64,000 nt of DNA from Syngnathus acus (GCF_901709675.1 NC_051088.1:4489664-4553663), one strand, 5' to 3'. Numbered from the stretch's first letter, positions 1 through 51,965 are shown. Notes: a model not told the origin generated them from the sequence alone. Numbers and translations are program-made.

Positions 1-32426
<32,426 letters not shown>

Positions 32427-33381
32427 CTTGAAATCCCATAGAAAAAAAATCTAGTTAGGGCAAGAAGAAACCGAATGCGTAACTTCACAGGGGGCGCTGT
32501 CAGCCCGTAAACGCCTCACGCCAAACTCGTTGCAATCTTTCGACATTTTCTTTCTTACACTTAAACCCTCGAACTCACGTCACAAAACGTGAGCTATTGC
32601 GTTAAATGTGTTTCTGTCCGGCCAACCTTGATGGTTTTTAAATATATTATCTTGCCAATACAACGTACAAATCGAATGTCTCAAGTTACAACGAAATAAC
32701 TGCAGTAATTATTACGTAGGGACAACTTGGGTGGGAAGAGGGACTCCATGTGACGTCACTCAACGTGGACACGTTGAATGGCAACATTAAATTTACAAGA
32801 CTATAAACATATTTAACCTTAGTCTCACAGCCGCCTGCGTGTTTACAGTGAAAACCCAAAACAACATTCTTGGATGGAAATTTCACATCTCCAAATTTGG
32901 TCAATTTCTTATTTTTTATATGTTTTCCTCCCACAAATTTATATTGGCCAGTCTGATACTTTGACAAAAAAAATTCTGGAAAAAAAAATATATTTTTCAG
33001 TTTAACAACTGAAAATGGCAATCGGAGAAAAACGTCCCTTATACGCTTTTAAAACGAACGTGCTGGTCCCATTATTTCAGTCCAATTTCATATGAACTGT
33101 ACAAAAAAAGGAAAGTGTGCTGCTGATTTGAATTTGGCGTTTAGAAGATGCTTGCGAGCGTTCCGATATCACTGGAATTGTATTGACGGAGCCCGATTAT
33201 GACGTGCAGTGTGCCTAATTAATTGTTTTACGATTGATGCGTTGTGTGGTTAGTGACAATAAAGTCTCCAAGCTATAGGGGGCAGCAGGTCTCACGAGAC
33301 GAAGCGGAAAAGAGAAACCAACCAACTTCCTGCTGCCTGTCCTGAAGAGTGCAGGCCAGTGCGGCGCAATTGACTGTGGCA
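32427..33381. promoter_or_regulatory. Divergent ubr4/emc1 promoter region
   Basis: The 955 bp between the ubr4 ATG (minus) and the emc1 ATG (plus) hold no gene. It must contain the 5' ends of both transcripts. A perfect palindromic CRE, TGACGTCA, lies at 32751-32758. At 33291-33300 near emc1 is TCTCACGAGA, one base from the TCTCGCGAGA palindrome found in CpG-island promoters. Just after it are GGAA-type ETS-like motifs. No TATA box is obvious near either start, in keeping with housekeeping genes. Whether one promoter drives both genes is inference. Confidence 0.6.
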
Positions 33382-41874
<8,493 letters not shown>

Positions 41875-42425
41875 AGCACTCGTTGGCTGCGTCCCCAGTT
41901 CAAAAACAGCCTGGATGCTGCACGTTTGACTTTAGCACGGGAAGACGTCCGTCAGGTAAAAAAAACGCCCGTAGAGAACTGCAAAGGTAAGGGAGGGTGG
42001 TAGGTGAAAAATGAATTAAGGTTTTTATGTGTTTTTTTTAACTTATTTGAAGGACAATGAAGGCATAATGGAGGATTTTTTTGTGCCATGTTTTGATGAA
42101 ATCTAGCAAAAAGAACATCGACTTGAATATATTAACTTGCTACAAATAATGTAAGTGGAGGATGAATCCCTAACCCCCCCACCCCCGAAGCAGCCAATTC
42201 AATCTTAACATTTTTCACCACTACCAGGTGAAACGTTTATTTCATCAGGGCAGTCCTCCTGCTGTGTGTAAAGCTGTATGCTAACCATTAAAAATGTCTC
42301 ATCCAGTTGTAGAATTAAAGTCAAGGTACCACTGTATGTTGTGTTGGGTGGAGAGGAAAAAAAAAGTTCTTCACACAAGTTTAATTAATAAGTTATTTAT
42401 AAATAAATGATTTTTTTTTTTTTTT
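41875..42425 (+). other. emc1: emc1 3' UTR with polyadenylation signal
   Basis: The stop codon TAA is at 41872-41874. Downstream sequence contains ATTAAA at about 42314 and a canonical AATAAA at 42402-42407, followed directly by an uninterrupted T-run. This is the likely transcript end, giving a 3' UTR of about 550 bp. A further AATAAA near 42774 could serve a longer isoform. Confidence 0.6.
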
Positions 42426-42429
42426 TTTT

Positions 42430-44562
42430 ACAACCACATCATTTCCAAACATTTTACACTGTGGCTGAGGTGGACACATAACCTTCTAGAGAATGTGAAA
42501 CTTGTCAGTGTAACCAAGGTTGTAAACACCGCACTGATCCTCTCAGGAGGAAACGTAACATCATGCCCAACGCATCCGCACATTGAACACAAACGCATAC
42601 ACACTGTAGGTAGTGTACTTTGTTTTTGCTGATTTGACAAATACAAATTATATGTGCCCGTTGTGTTCACTGGACACTGTTGAGAAAAGAATTGCAAAGT
42701 TTGCATAATTTAAAATGACTTTCATATTTTGATTTTTTGCTATGACAAATTTTTGTCAGTTAACCTCATGAAAATAAATCAGTTATTGTTGGTAGTAAAT
42801 GTTTCACTGATTCTTCTTTTGCGATTTTACAATAACCAGAGCTAAAAGACCGACATAATGGAACGATTTATGCGTACAAATAAGACACTAAATGGTTGAA
42901 TTTATTAGGGCTGTGTGTTGTGCAATTGTTGTGTTCATTGTTCAATCAGTCGTCATTATGAGTGATATTATAAATACGTACATAGAATTTCAAGCAGCAT
43001 CTTAAAGAAATATAACACATGGAATGATGTCTGACACAAGCCCAGCTTGTTGAAACAGTAATTATATGATCACATTTAAGTGTACAATACATAGCGTATT
43101 TTAGAATCTGCTCTGTTTGGATTGCAGCATGTTTTGTCATTGGAACGTTACAGAGTACTGGAATAAAATATTGTCCCCAAAGGAAGTTCCTCAGGAACGA
43201 CAAGGCAACTAAATCCTACAACTCGAGAGAGAATACTGGAATGTTAAGAGGATTTCCAGGTTGACCTAGAGCAAATACTGTACTAATAATCATTGGCAAA
43301 ATGTTTGAAACAACAGAGAAACACACAGTGCTGTTAACATTTTTGTTTTTTTGTTTTTTTTAAAGAAAAATATTTCACTATTAAAAGATAAGGCACATGA
43401 ATTCAGCTTGTGGATCTTGTCACACTTTCAGCCACTCTTGTTAAAGGACATATCCTACTGATGCTATCGTGTCTGTGTGTACTGTGCTCTTCCAACGCCA
43501 TTTAAAAAATGTTAAATAAATATTTCTGCTTATAAATGCTCGGGTAATATTTCCTGAGAAAATAAAAACGTCTTAATGTATGGGGTGATTTGGCACTGTA
43601 TTATGAGGTGAAGGAACTTCATTTAGTCAGGCCGTAGCCCTGTCTAATGGAAAGTACTGTTTTGCCACCACCTTCTGGCATTTATCGGCAATGGGGGGGG
43701 TCATTTAATAATGAATGTTCACCATTTGTGGCAGGCCACAAAAAGCCACAAATAACCAGTTATAAGCAGTTGTCAGATGATACCAATTAATAGTAGGTGT
43801 ACCATATCAGCCCATTGATTTGATCTACAAAACGCCTGGCAAAACAAAACATGTCCGGGCGAACCATTTGAAGGTTCCACAGTGTGGTACTATTATGTTA
43901 CACTACTTAGCCATATTTCACAGCCGGAAGCTTCTAAGCTAAAGGAATGATTCAAGTGACCGTTTTCTCCTTTTAAAACTCTGATGGCTTAATTGACTAA
44001 GCTCCCGAATAGCGTACGCTTAAAAGATTACATGCATTGTTGGTGAGCATGATCCACGAAGATGGCGGTGTAACTGGGAACGCGTGTAAGAGTGGTGGAG
44101 AACAACCGATTTAGGACTGCAGTATGTAAAAGTCTTATTTTAGGAAAGCCTACAATCGTATCGAAGCCATGTTTTGTTTGATTTCATTAATTCATAAAGC
44201 TTGGGAATTGGATGTATTGTATTGAAACCTGCATAGCAGAATAGACGCTTAATAATTTTTGTGTCTGGCATTTCAGAAATGTTCACGAGTGAGAAAAGAT
44301 CCTTTCAGTTTGCCAACACCTCGCCACAATCGTCATTGGTTTACACCCGCCTTTTAAACGCTGTATTTAAAGACAGAAATATTTGTTTCAGGTTTGAGGA
44401 ATCACATTGAATGTGTGAAATGACTATTTGCATCAACTTCTCACTGTGTTTTGCCTGTTTTGACCCGAATTGCGCAGCTATATCTGTTTGGCAAAGGCTT
44501 GGTCGGTAGATCAACTTCCATGTCTGTTTTGCAAACGTCACATAAATCAGACTCATGGGAGT
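42430..44562 (-). other. Convergent emc1/errfi1 spacer, largely the errfi1 3' UTR
   Basis: No coding sequence is visible. On the minus strand the errfi1 stop codon is at 44563-44565, and AATAAA (read as TTTATT at 42901-42906) would end a 3' UTR of about 1.65 kb. The minus strand at 43511-43525 reads as overlapping ATTTA pentamers (AAATATTTATTTAAC), an AU-rich element candidate. At 44058-44068 the plus strand reads GAAGATGGCGG, a YY1-type motif. UTR extent is inference. Confidence 0.45.
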
Positions 44563-47500
44563 TTAACGGTTCTGCCATCCGTTTCCCAACCTGGCGGGTT
44601 CACTCAAGAGTCGCCCTCGTCTGTCCGCGAATGTCTTTTGCCGCGGCGGGAGGAGAAGGTAATGCGTGGCGCTGGCCTGTCTGCCGTCCTTCAAAATGGG
44701 AACGATGCAGGGAGAGAGCTGAGCCACCGGAGGCGCCCTCTCGCTCAGCAGCGACTTGCTCACATATTTCGGGTTAGCAGCAAAACTCTGTGTGGCCGGC
44801 ATCACGCCGTTGATGTAAATTGGGAGGCTTTTGGGACTCGGGGAACGTGGCGGGCACGGGGGCACCAATGGGACTCTTGGAGGGATTTTGGGCGGCTTAT
44901 CCTCGCCAGCCGCAGTCTTAAGGTAGGTTTTTAGAGGGATTGGGATACGAGGAGGAATTTGGGGCTTCTCAGAAGGGATGGCGGAGGAGGAGAAGCAGTT
45001 GAGTTTATGGTCTGCATGTCTACTCCACAATGTTTCCTGCTGGTTGTCTGCCAGGGAAACAGAAGCGCCGAGCTCGACCTCTCTGCTTGTTGATTTGTCT
45101 TCTCTGCCAGGCCAGGAGAAGGCCAAGGCGGGGTTCCCAGGCTGTGACGCTGCTCCCTGATAGGCGGCATTAACTTGACCTCTGCTCCCGCACACCATTT
45201 TAGGGCAGCTTTTGGGCAAAAGTGGCCGTCGCTCGCTGGTGAAGAATTCCACCTCATTATCCGCCGCCTCGTCGGACATGAGCTCCTCAGGGTCAGGTAA
45301 CGGCGGCAATGGTTTGGCTTCTCTCTGCGGGCCCCAACACACAGTCCATCGGTGGGAAGAACAATGAGGCACCACCTGGTCTTCATGTAGTCCAAGTGTC
45401 TTTTCCAATGGGAGGCAGTAGGAATCAGAATAGGATGGAAACTTTGGTAGGACGAGGTTTGCTGTGAAAGCACAAATTAAATAACAGTTGAAAATATGTC
45501 TTGAACTTGCACAATTTGTGAGACTGCAATTGTTTTTATAGTGGTAAACTTCCGAACGGAGCTCAGCTTGTTTGCTCCAATGCGAAAGTGATTTAGGACA
45601 AGACGATTAAAAGTGTGTCACTGTCCAAATAATGGCGGACCTATCTGTACAAGGTCTTGCTATCACAGCTTCCTCCTTGGAAGGAAATGGCTCTCAGAGC
45701 AAGAAAGATGACAAAGAACACGCAATCCCTCAGTCAAGCTTGGTGATTGGTCAGGAAGGGGCAAAACACGCAGGGGGGAGCAGGTGCCGAGGAGGTCCAA
45801 ACAGGAAAGGGAGCGCAAACGCGTAGAAAACAACCGCTTAACCCGTCACCTTTGTCGTCAAACATCAGCCACAACACCCTGATTAACGCAGAGAATGGCC
45901 ACTATCTTAACAGAGCTTCCCATAACTTTCCTTATGGAAACATCCGACGTGGCCCAGACGGCAGGAGCAGATGGTGACCTGGCAGGAAGAGGGTGGGGGT
46001 GGGGGCAAGGGGGCTGATAGGGTCCCCTCTGTGAGACCGCTCAGTCCACGCAAAGCCTGCTGAGCAACTGCATGACTTTCTAACGCTACAGCTTGGCTTC
46101 GCAATCATCTCGCCTATGGAAGAATAACAAAGTCTCCATCTGAAGAATGAGCTATCATAATATTAGTTCAGCCTTATGTATAGCAAATAAAGCACCATAT
46201 TTGTTTTCATCTTACACTTAAGCCATAACAGACACCGCAAGCCTAACAATCAGACTTTTCAATTAGTCAAAATCGAATGATAGATGATAATTTCCTCACA
46301 TACATACATACAGTACATAGATACATACTATGTCTGTTACTACTATTAGAATTACAGCACAGACGATGTAGATTTTATGAGGCCTATGCCGGTTCCAATT
46401 TTTGGAAGAATAAAATTTCAATAATTTAATCTGCTGATTAATCGAAAAGATAAGTATGAAATGTTTTGGTCTCAACGCAAAAAAAAAGGCAGATTCTTGC
46501 CAATTTTAAAAGAGCGAATATTGGCCAATTAAATGGACAACCAATGGAGTATGAAATTAGTAGATAATTATTTTGATAATAGATGAATTTTTTAGAGACC
46601 TGGATTAATTTAAACTTTCCGGCTCATCAGATTTTCACCCTGAGAGCAGTAAATATTCTCAGATTTCTGTAGTCCTCCATGAAAGCAGATTTATTGAGTT
46701 CAAAATGCTTTTACTTTAGAAAACAGTGGTCAACATTTTTGCCTATTTCCTGATGTGGATTAATTTGAATTAATTTAATTTGTGTATTTTCTGCACTGTT
46801 GATTTGGAAAAAAAATGTCCTGATTTCAATATAGGGATGGTAATTAAGATTTGATCCTATTCAATTAATCAATAGATTAATTGACAGATTACACATTTTT
46901 GTATTAGCCATTGCTCTTGCTCTTTCTAAATGCATTATGTTATTAAATGTGTTTGTATTATTTGAAAGTGTTTAGATATAAAGACCTTTTAGTGCCACAA
47001 ATGTTATTAAAACATGCCTAGGGTGTTTTTAAATATAAATAAATAATATTTCGATATCGCGGATTTCACTTACTGCAACGTGTTTAGAGTTACAAGCGTC
47101 ATGGAATGGATTAACCTCATGTCTCAAGGCGTCACTGTATTATAATTTATTCATCATTTGTGTAAGGTACACATTACCTGGGGACAGGCAATTGCTATGA
47201 AAGAAATAGTACACACTAAAGGTTGCACATTTGGAAGACTTCCACCTTGGTATCTAAATGTATTCTTCTAAGAGGTCAAATTAGCATTTTGGCAATAACA
47301 ACCTTTATATAAGAGAATAACCGAGTTTTAAACAAAGATGTATTCATTCAAAATATTCATGTGCCTAGACAGAATATTCGACGAATATAAAGGAGACTTA
47401 CGGTTGCAATCTTGGACCATTTGCTGCTCGGTCAGGTTGTGTTCCACGTGGCCGCTCGGCAGGCCCAAGCACACTCTGCAAAGCAAGCGTGGGTTGAGAA

Positions 47501-48069
47501 GTCGACACAGAATTGCGCACGTGTCAATCATTTGTGCACGTAACCCGTTCTGAGTGAGTTATTACATGTAGCAGAGAGAGGATGACGAAATGTGATGTGG
47601 TCCGGATTTCAACCAACCGAGGTTATAATAGTTCACGAAAACTAACAAAATAACAAATTATTATTGAGAACAAATTGTTAACTAAATAAAATGTTTTAGA
47701 ATGTTTTTAAAAAAAAAATGAAGACTGAAACTACAATGTTACATTTATAAAACTATAATTATAGGGAAAATGTCATTTGTTTTCATCTTTGTCAATGAAC
47801 AGGAGTGTTTCAAGGTTCATTTTTAATGTCATGTTAGGTAAAGACGAATACTAAAACTAATAAAGGAAACTAAAATGAAGCATTTTCCAAAAATAAAATA
47901 AAACTACATTTAAATAAAACAATCTAGAACTGTATTTAAGAAAATAAGTCTGAATGAATTAAAAACTAACTATAATAAATAATTCCAAACTATTATGGCC
48001 CTGCAATCAACTTGTTTGCTGCGTATTCATGTACCTGCTGAAGTCATGTCCCCAGTTGTTCTCACTCAT
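44563..48069 (-). CDS. errfi1: errfi1-like, ERBB receptor feedback inhibitor (MIG6/RALT paralogue), 335 aa
   Basis: MIG6/RALT is an inducible cytoplasmic adaptor that binds activated EGFR-family kinase domains and shuts them down. Three coding exons on the minus strand: 48035-48069, 47402-47475 and 44563-45461, giving 336 codons with stop and matching phases. Diagnostic motifs, by residue: KPLPPLPDPEEL near 86-97; NEVEFFTSE near 105-113; an SH3-ligand IPPRIPIP near 205-212; KPPKIPPRVP 225-234; SPSPKSLP 243-250; YINGVMPATQSF 252-263; ATHYLLLP 301-308. The last block is the kinase-binding segment 2. Human has HYYLLP there; this protein keeps the first Tyr and has Leu for the second. Only 27 residues follow, far fewer than in the 462-aa human protein. 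The N-terminus (MSENNWGHDFS) does not resemble the human CRIB-bearing start, so the initiator is less certain. Probably one of the two fish errfi1 copies. Confidence 0.87.
45462..47401 (-). other. errfi1 intron 3
   Basis: This 1.9 kb intron lies between exon 3 and the large last exon. It contains an (ACAT)n-like run at about 46298-46330 and two A/T-rich pieces with ATTAATCGA and ATTAATCAATAGATTAATTG cores (about 46380-46460 and 46845-46895) that look like worn hAT-type remnants. Small open frames near 45632-45977 are not recognised and are not called. Confidence 0.45.
47620..48002. mobile_element. A/T-rich non-autonomous TIR element in errfi1 intron 2
   Basis: The left end is AGGTTATAATAGTT and the right end AACTATTATGGCCCT, which are imperfect inverted repeats. 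The body is rich in ACTAAAACTAA, AAAACTAACTATAAT and similar phrases typical of an abundant fish repeat. About 383 bp, no coding capacity. Its right end lies only about 30 bp from the errfi1 start-codon exon, and it fills most of the 559-bp intron. Confidence 0.6.
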
Positions 48070-48146
48070 GTTGTGTCGGCAAGGCTCGTCTCAGAAAACA
48101 TTCGGGTCTTTCCATTTAACTCATTATCGCTGCATCGCAACCAGTG
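48070..48146 (-). other. errfi1: errfi1 5' leader part of exon 2
   Basis: Between the acceptor CAACAG (first exon base 48146) and the proposed ATG at 48069 lie 77 bases of leader. They contain several upstream ATGs, two of which open tiny uORFs (ATG-CAG-CGA-TAA and ATG-AGT-TAA). Another starts ATG-GAA and ends at a TGA that overlaps the main ATG. Confidence 0.6.
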
Positions 48147-51100
48147 CTGTTGAATAGAAACAGAAACAGAGTTATTACCCAAGTCCAGATAGGACATCTT
48201 TCGATTTCAATTACTGCACTTGTGTGAATTAGATCAGATCACTTGCTCAAATTATTGCCCTTGTGTTTCCGTAAACAAACAAGACACATTGAATAAAAAG
48301 TTACTCAATAAACGGCAATTACCCTACTGCTTGCAGGAGTACTGTGATGAACTACATAATCTAAGAACGTCATCTTATTCTAATAATAATTTAAAAAAAA
48401 AAAAAACATCCAACTATTGCCATTTGTATTGAAAATGTGCGCCCCCTTGTGTAGTCACCCACCGTAGAAGAGATTTAAGAAGCAATGATGGGTGTGGGGG
48501 AACGATGGGAAATCTAGTTAGCAAAAACGTCTAAAGGTTAAATACAGATGTAATTTCACAAGAAAATGAGGAGGAACAAGTAAAGGAAGGGTTATCTTTA
48601 AACACACATTGATTTCAATGACTTGTTATTCTATTGGGGGTTCCAACTCGAGATTAACCTCTTATGTAACATGTACTGCGCCAAGATTTGTGAGGCGGCT
48701 GCAGAGATGAACAAAAAATACATTATTTGTAGTAAATACGTCATTATCAGACCACCAGAGCTAATCGGATGATTTCAGCTGCACGCCAATGATCTCTCGC
48801 AGAAGGTATTTGGGAAACGCTGAGCGAGTCACAACAAAAACAAATCATCTTAATGCCATCTGGCTGCGGACAACTGCAAAAGGAGCGGGTCAGATGTGGG
48901 AGGACGAGCGGCAACGCTCGCCGCCCTCCTTCCTCTGTGTGGCCGGCCGGCCGGCCATGAGAGCGCGCAGTATCCGCCCTCACAACAGTGGCTGATTGTG
49001 TAGCATTCCTGTGATGCTCCACGATAAGCTTCAACGCGGTACATCCGAACAACGCGTGCTCACATTCCCGTCAAAATCCTTTTCCTGACTTCTACAGTAC
49101 TGTATGTTTTAATTAGTGCTGTTTTTGTATGGGAGAAAAAGGCAGGAAAAGCGCAGTCGTTGCTCTCATGTACTGTATGTACGCTCACATCAAGTTAGTA
49201 TTCACAGGGCGTATTCAAAAGGGTGACATTGGACAATAAAATATGAACACCACGTCATCCAAGCCCATAAAACGGAATGACTAATTGGGTGCAGACAGGA
49301 AAATGAAGCAACACAAAGTACTGCGCAAAGCAACACGAATGAATTATGTTTATTCATACCCATTCATTCATGGAAATGAAAATTCATCCAGTACAGTATT
49401 AGTGATAGACAAACTGTCATTTAGTGTCGCCAAACAACGATTAATTGAAAAACTAAAAATAATTTGATTACAGAAAAGTTGAAACCTAAGCTGATATTGA
49501 CCTCTGCTTTACCAATTGGTGGAATTAATCAGTAGAATACTCAATTTTAAATTATTACTCAATATTTCTGACACATTTAATTATTTCATTTTTCAGTCAC
49601 AATATATGACCGATCTGCACGGTTGCTTGCTGCATCGTGATCCTACTGTTACTGAGGGCAGAAATTTGATAATGTACTGAATTGGGATTTACACTGCAAT
49701 TATCAACCCTAATTAATTCTACAACTGGTTTGGCGGGTTAGACCATCCAGAGCATGCATAACAAACGCACCTAATTGGATTTTGTTTCATCCTTTCAAAA
49801 ACAAAAACAAAACAAGTCGCGTCAAATTCGCTCAGTGAGCCTCGGAGATGGAGGAATTGTACGGCCAGTTGGCTCAGCATGCATGAATGGAGCCACTCTC
49901 AGCTATAAATGGGCCTTTGTGACACTTTGGAGTGCGGTGAAGCAGGCCTGAGAATGCAAGTGAACTCTCCCATGAGGTGAGGACAGAAGATACACCATGG
50001 AGACCAGCGGACATAGCCAAACTATGAACAGAGGGACAACCCCAAAGGGGGAAAGCTTATTCTACTGATAGATGATGAAAAGAGGAACAAAGTGAAAGGG
50101 GAACAGCTTATTCTACTGATGGAAGAGTCTTCCTCCTCCCACACCCCATGAGTATGACAGCCATGTATAAAGTTATTCTTGGCACACATCCTGATGGGTT
50201 ACTTGTTACTAAACCAACCGACTTAACAAACAAAACATGCAGTACACCTGTTTGACATATTGGTGAAACATTATCAATTATTTGGCATTGTCTTCATGCT
50301 TTATTCTTTAAACACTGATTTGACAAAAACGCATTATTAATTAATAAGACCCGACAAACTAAACACACATCAGTATGGTCTCTGCGAAGCAAGCTAATGG
50401 AGTATAAATAATGGCCTCCTCTCAAATAGCTGACTTTCTTCAAATAAGCACATCGTACCCTCTGGAGTCGAGTCAATAAACGCAAGCCCGTGTACCAGGA
50501 AAGAGCCTACACAAGCACAGGGAGAAAATGTGAACTCCACAATGAAAGAAACGTCGATGTGAGCAGACAGCCAATTTGCTGTATGTGGAAAAAATATCCA
50601 TTAAATTCTTTACCCTCAACTAACCCTGTTACGTTTCGAGTCAATTTGATCTGAGCACTGAGGTGGTTAAAAAGCTGCTCGGTAGCAAGGCCCCAGGGGT
50701 GGATGAAATCTGCCTCGAGTTCCTAAAGGCTCTGGATGTTGTGGGGCTGTCCTGTGGATCAGTGGACCAGCTCTACACACATTTTGTAGACTTGGGGAAG
50801 GCGTTAGACTGTGGAGGTCTTTTGAGGGTGCTTTGAGAGTACGGGATACCGAACCGCTAAATAGGCCAACCGATGTCAGAGTTTGGTCCACATTTCCAGC
50901 AGTAAGTCGGATTCATTTCCAGTGAAAGTTGAACTCCGCCAAGGGACTGACGTCACTGATTCTGTGCATAACCTTTATGGACAGAAATTGTAGGCTCATT
51001 GAGCGGGTTCAGTATCGCATTTCTGCTTAGCAGATGATGTGGTACTGTGGGCTTCTTCAAGCCGTGATATCCAACTCTCACTGGAGCGGTTTGCAGCCGA

Positions 51101-51867
51101 GTGTGACATCAGGGATGAGATCCTGTCCCAAGTGAAGTATATTGGGGTCTTGTTCACAAGTGAGGACAGGATGGAGTGGGGAGCTCTACGTTCCTACCCT
51201 TATGGTCACAAGAGTTCGAAATGAGTTTCCCCCGCAAGTCGAGCAATCTAAATATGTAAATATGTCCAGTGATGCAATGTTAGACCAAATGAATACTTGA
51301 ACATTTGATTTTTCTCACTGCCCACCGGTTATTTCATCACAGAAAGCTTCATTGTAACTCAAAGTGAAAAGCACTAGGCCATGAATACGAAACAAGCTAA
51401 AGAAAACCAGTTGGTACAACAGTAACTGAGTGTGCATTTTTTTTTCTGCATTCTTACTCCGTTGAGTAAAGTACTTAATAACACGTTTGTAACCTCAACA
51501 CGTCATGAGTACGGCACATTTGTGTATGAACAACATTTTCCGGCCATAAATATACAAAAATCTAATGGAAAAACAGCAAGTATTGTGTTCCCGTGTCGCG
51601 TGATGATTTATTCTTAATGGTGGGAAATAACTGAGTACAAATCATTCAAATTACAAATTAAATGAGAGCACATTCTCACGGCAATAACACACAAATTAGA
51701 CGTAATGGACCACAAGCAGCGAGGAGAGAAAACACGTTTGAATTGACGGTAAATTTACTTAAGGAAGTCTAATTGAAGTTTGCCTCTTCGCATTTGAATG
51801 GCGATTGTTCAGCGGTCTACTCAACATGAATAAATTCAGATTCCTACGAACGGCCGTGGGTACTCAC
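48147..51867 (-). other. errfi1 intron 1 (3.7 kb)
   Basis: Apart from the LINE remnant at 50652-51225 this intron has no recognised element. A GC-rich patch lies at about 48890-48975, with three tandem CCGG units (GGCCGGCCGGCCGG). At 49901-49912 is GCTATAAATGGG, close to an SRF CArG or MEF2-type A/T core. Near 50050-50120 the phrase AGCTTATTCTACTGAT occurs twice about 60 bp apart. No exon was found. Confidence 0.45.
50652..51225 (+). mobile_element. Decayed LINE (non-LTR retrotransposon) reverse-transcriptase fragment
   Basis: Translation in shifting plus-strand frames gives pieces of a fish LINE reverse transcriptase in the right order: GSKAPGVDEI...LKALDVVGLS near 50665-50750, VDLGKALDCGG near 50790, LADDVVLWASSSRDIQLSLE near 51025-51085 (the ADD catalytic motif) and YIGVLFTSEDRMEWG near 51140-51180. 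Frames change, stops intervene and large parts are missing, so it is an inactive remnant with internal deletions. It lies in errfi1 intron 1, antisense to that gene. Confidence 0.75.
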
Positions 51868-51965
51868 CGACTGTCATTCAGTCTCTACTCCATCTCTCGT
51901 TCGTATCCACAACGCAGCCATGTGCATTCCCGTCCGTCAACAACAGTGCGAGGTGCGCTCACAGT
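51868..51965 (-). other. errfi1: errfi1 non-coding exon 1 (candidate)
   Basis: On the minus strand a TATA box (TTTATAAAG, 51989-51997) is followed about 25-30 bp later by a plausible start near 51965. The exon ends at 51868 in a strong donor, CG|GTGAGT. This fits the usual vertebrate ERRFI1 layout, a non-coding first exon followed by a long intron (here 48147-51867). The exon carries a 17-codon uORF starting ATG-CAC-ATG-GCT. The TSS is inferred, not seen. Confidence 0.6.

Noticed and set aside
44931-45473. 180-codon minus-strand open frame overlapping errfi1
   Set aside because: It is the wrong frame over the errfi1 last exon. The neighbouring frame encodes the conserved MIG6 motifs and joins in phase to the upstream exons.
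45632-45977. Overlapping plus-strand frames beside the errfi1 last exon
   Set aside because: No homology recognised and no start or splice context; they lie in errfi1 intron 3.
48747-49052. 101-codon minus-strand frame in the GC-rich patch of errfi1 intron 1
   Set aside because: Composition-driven: high GC lowers stop frequency on all frames. No domain and no splice compatibility with errfi1.
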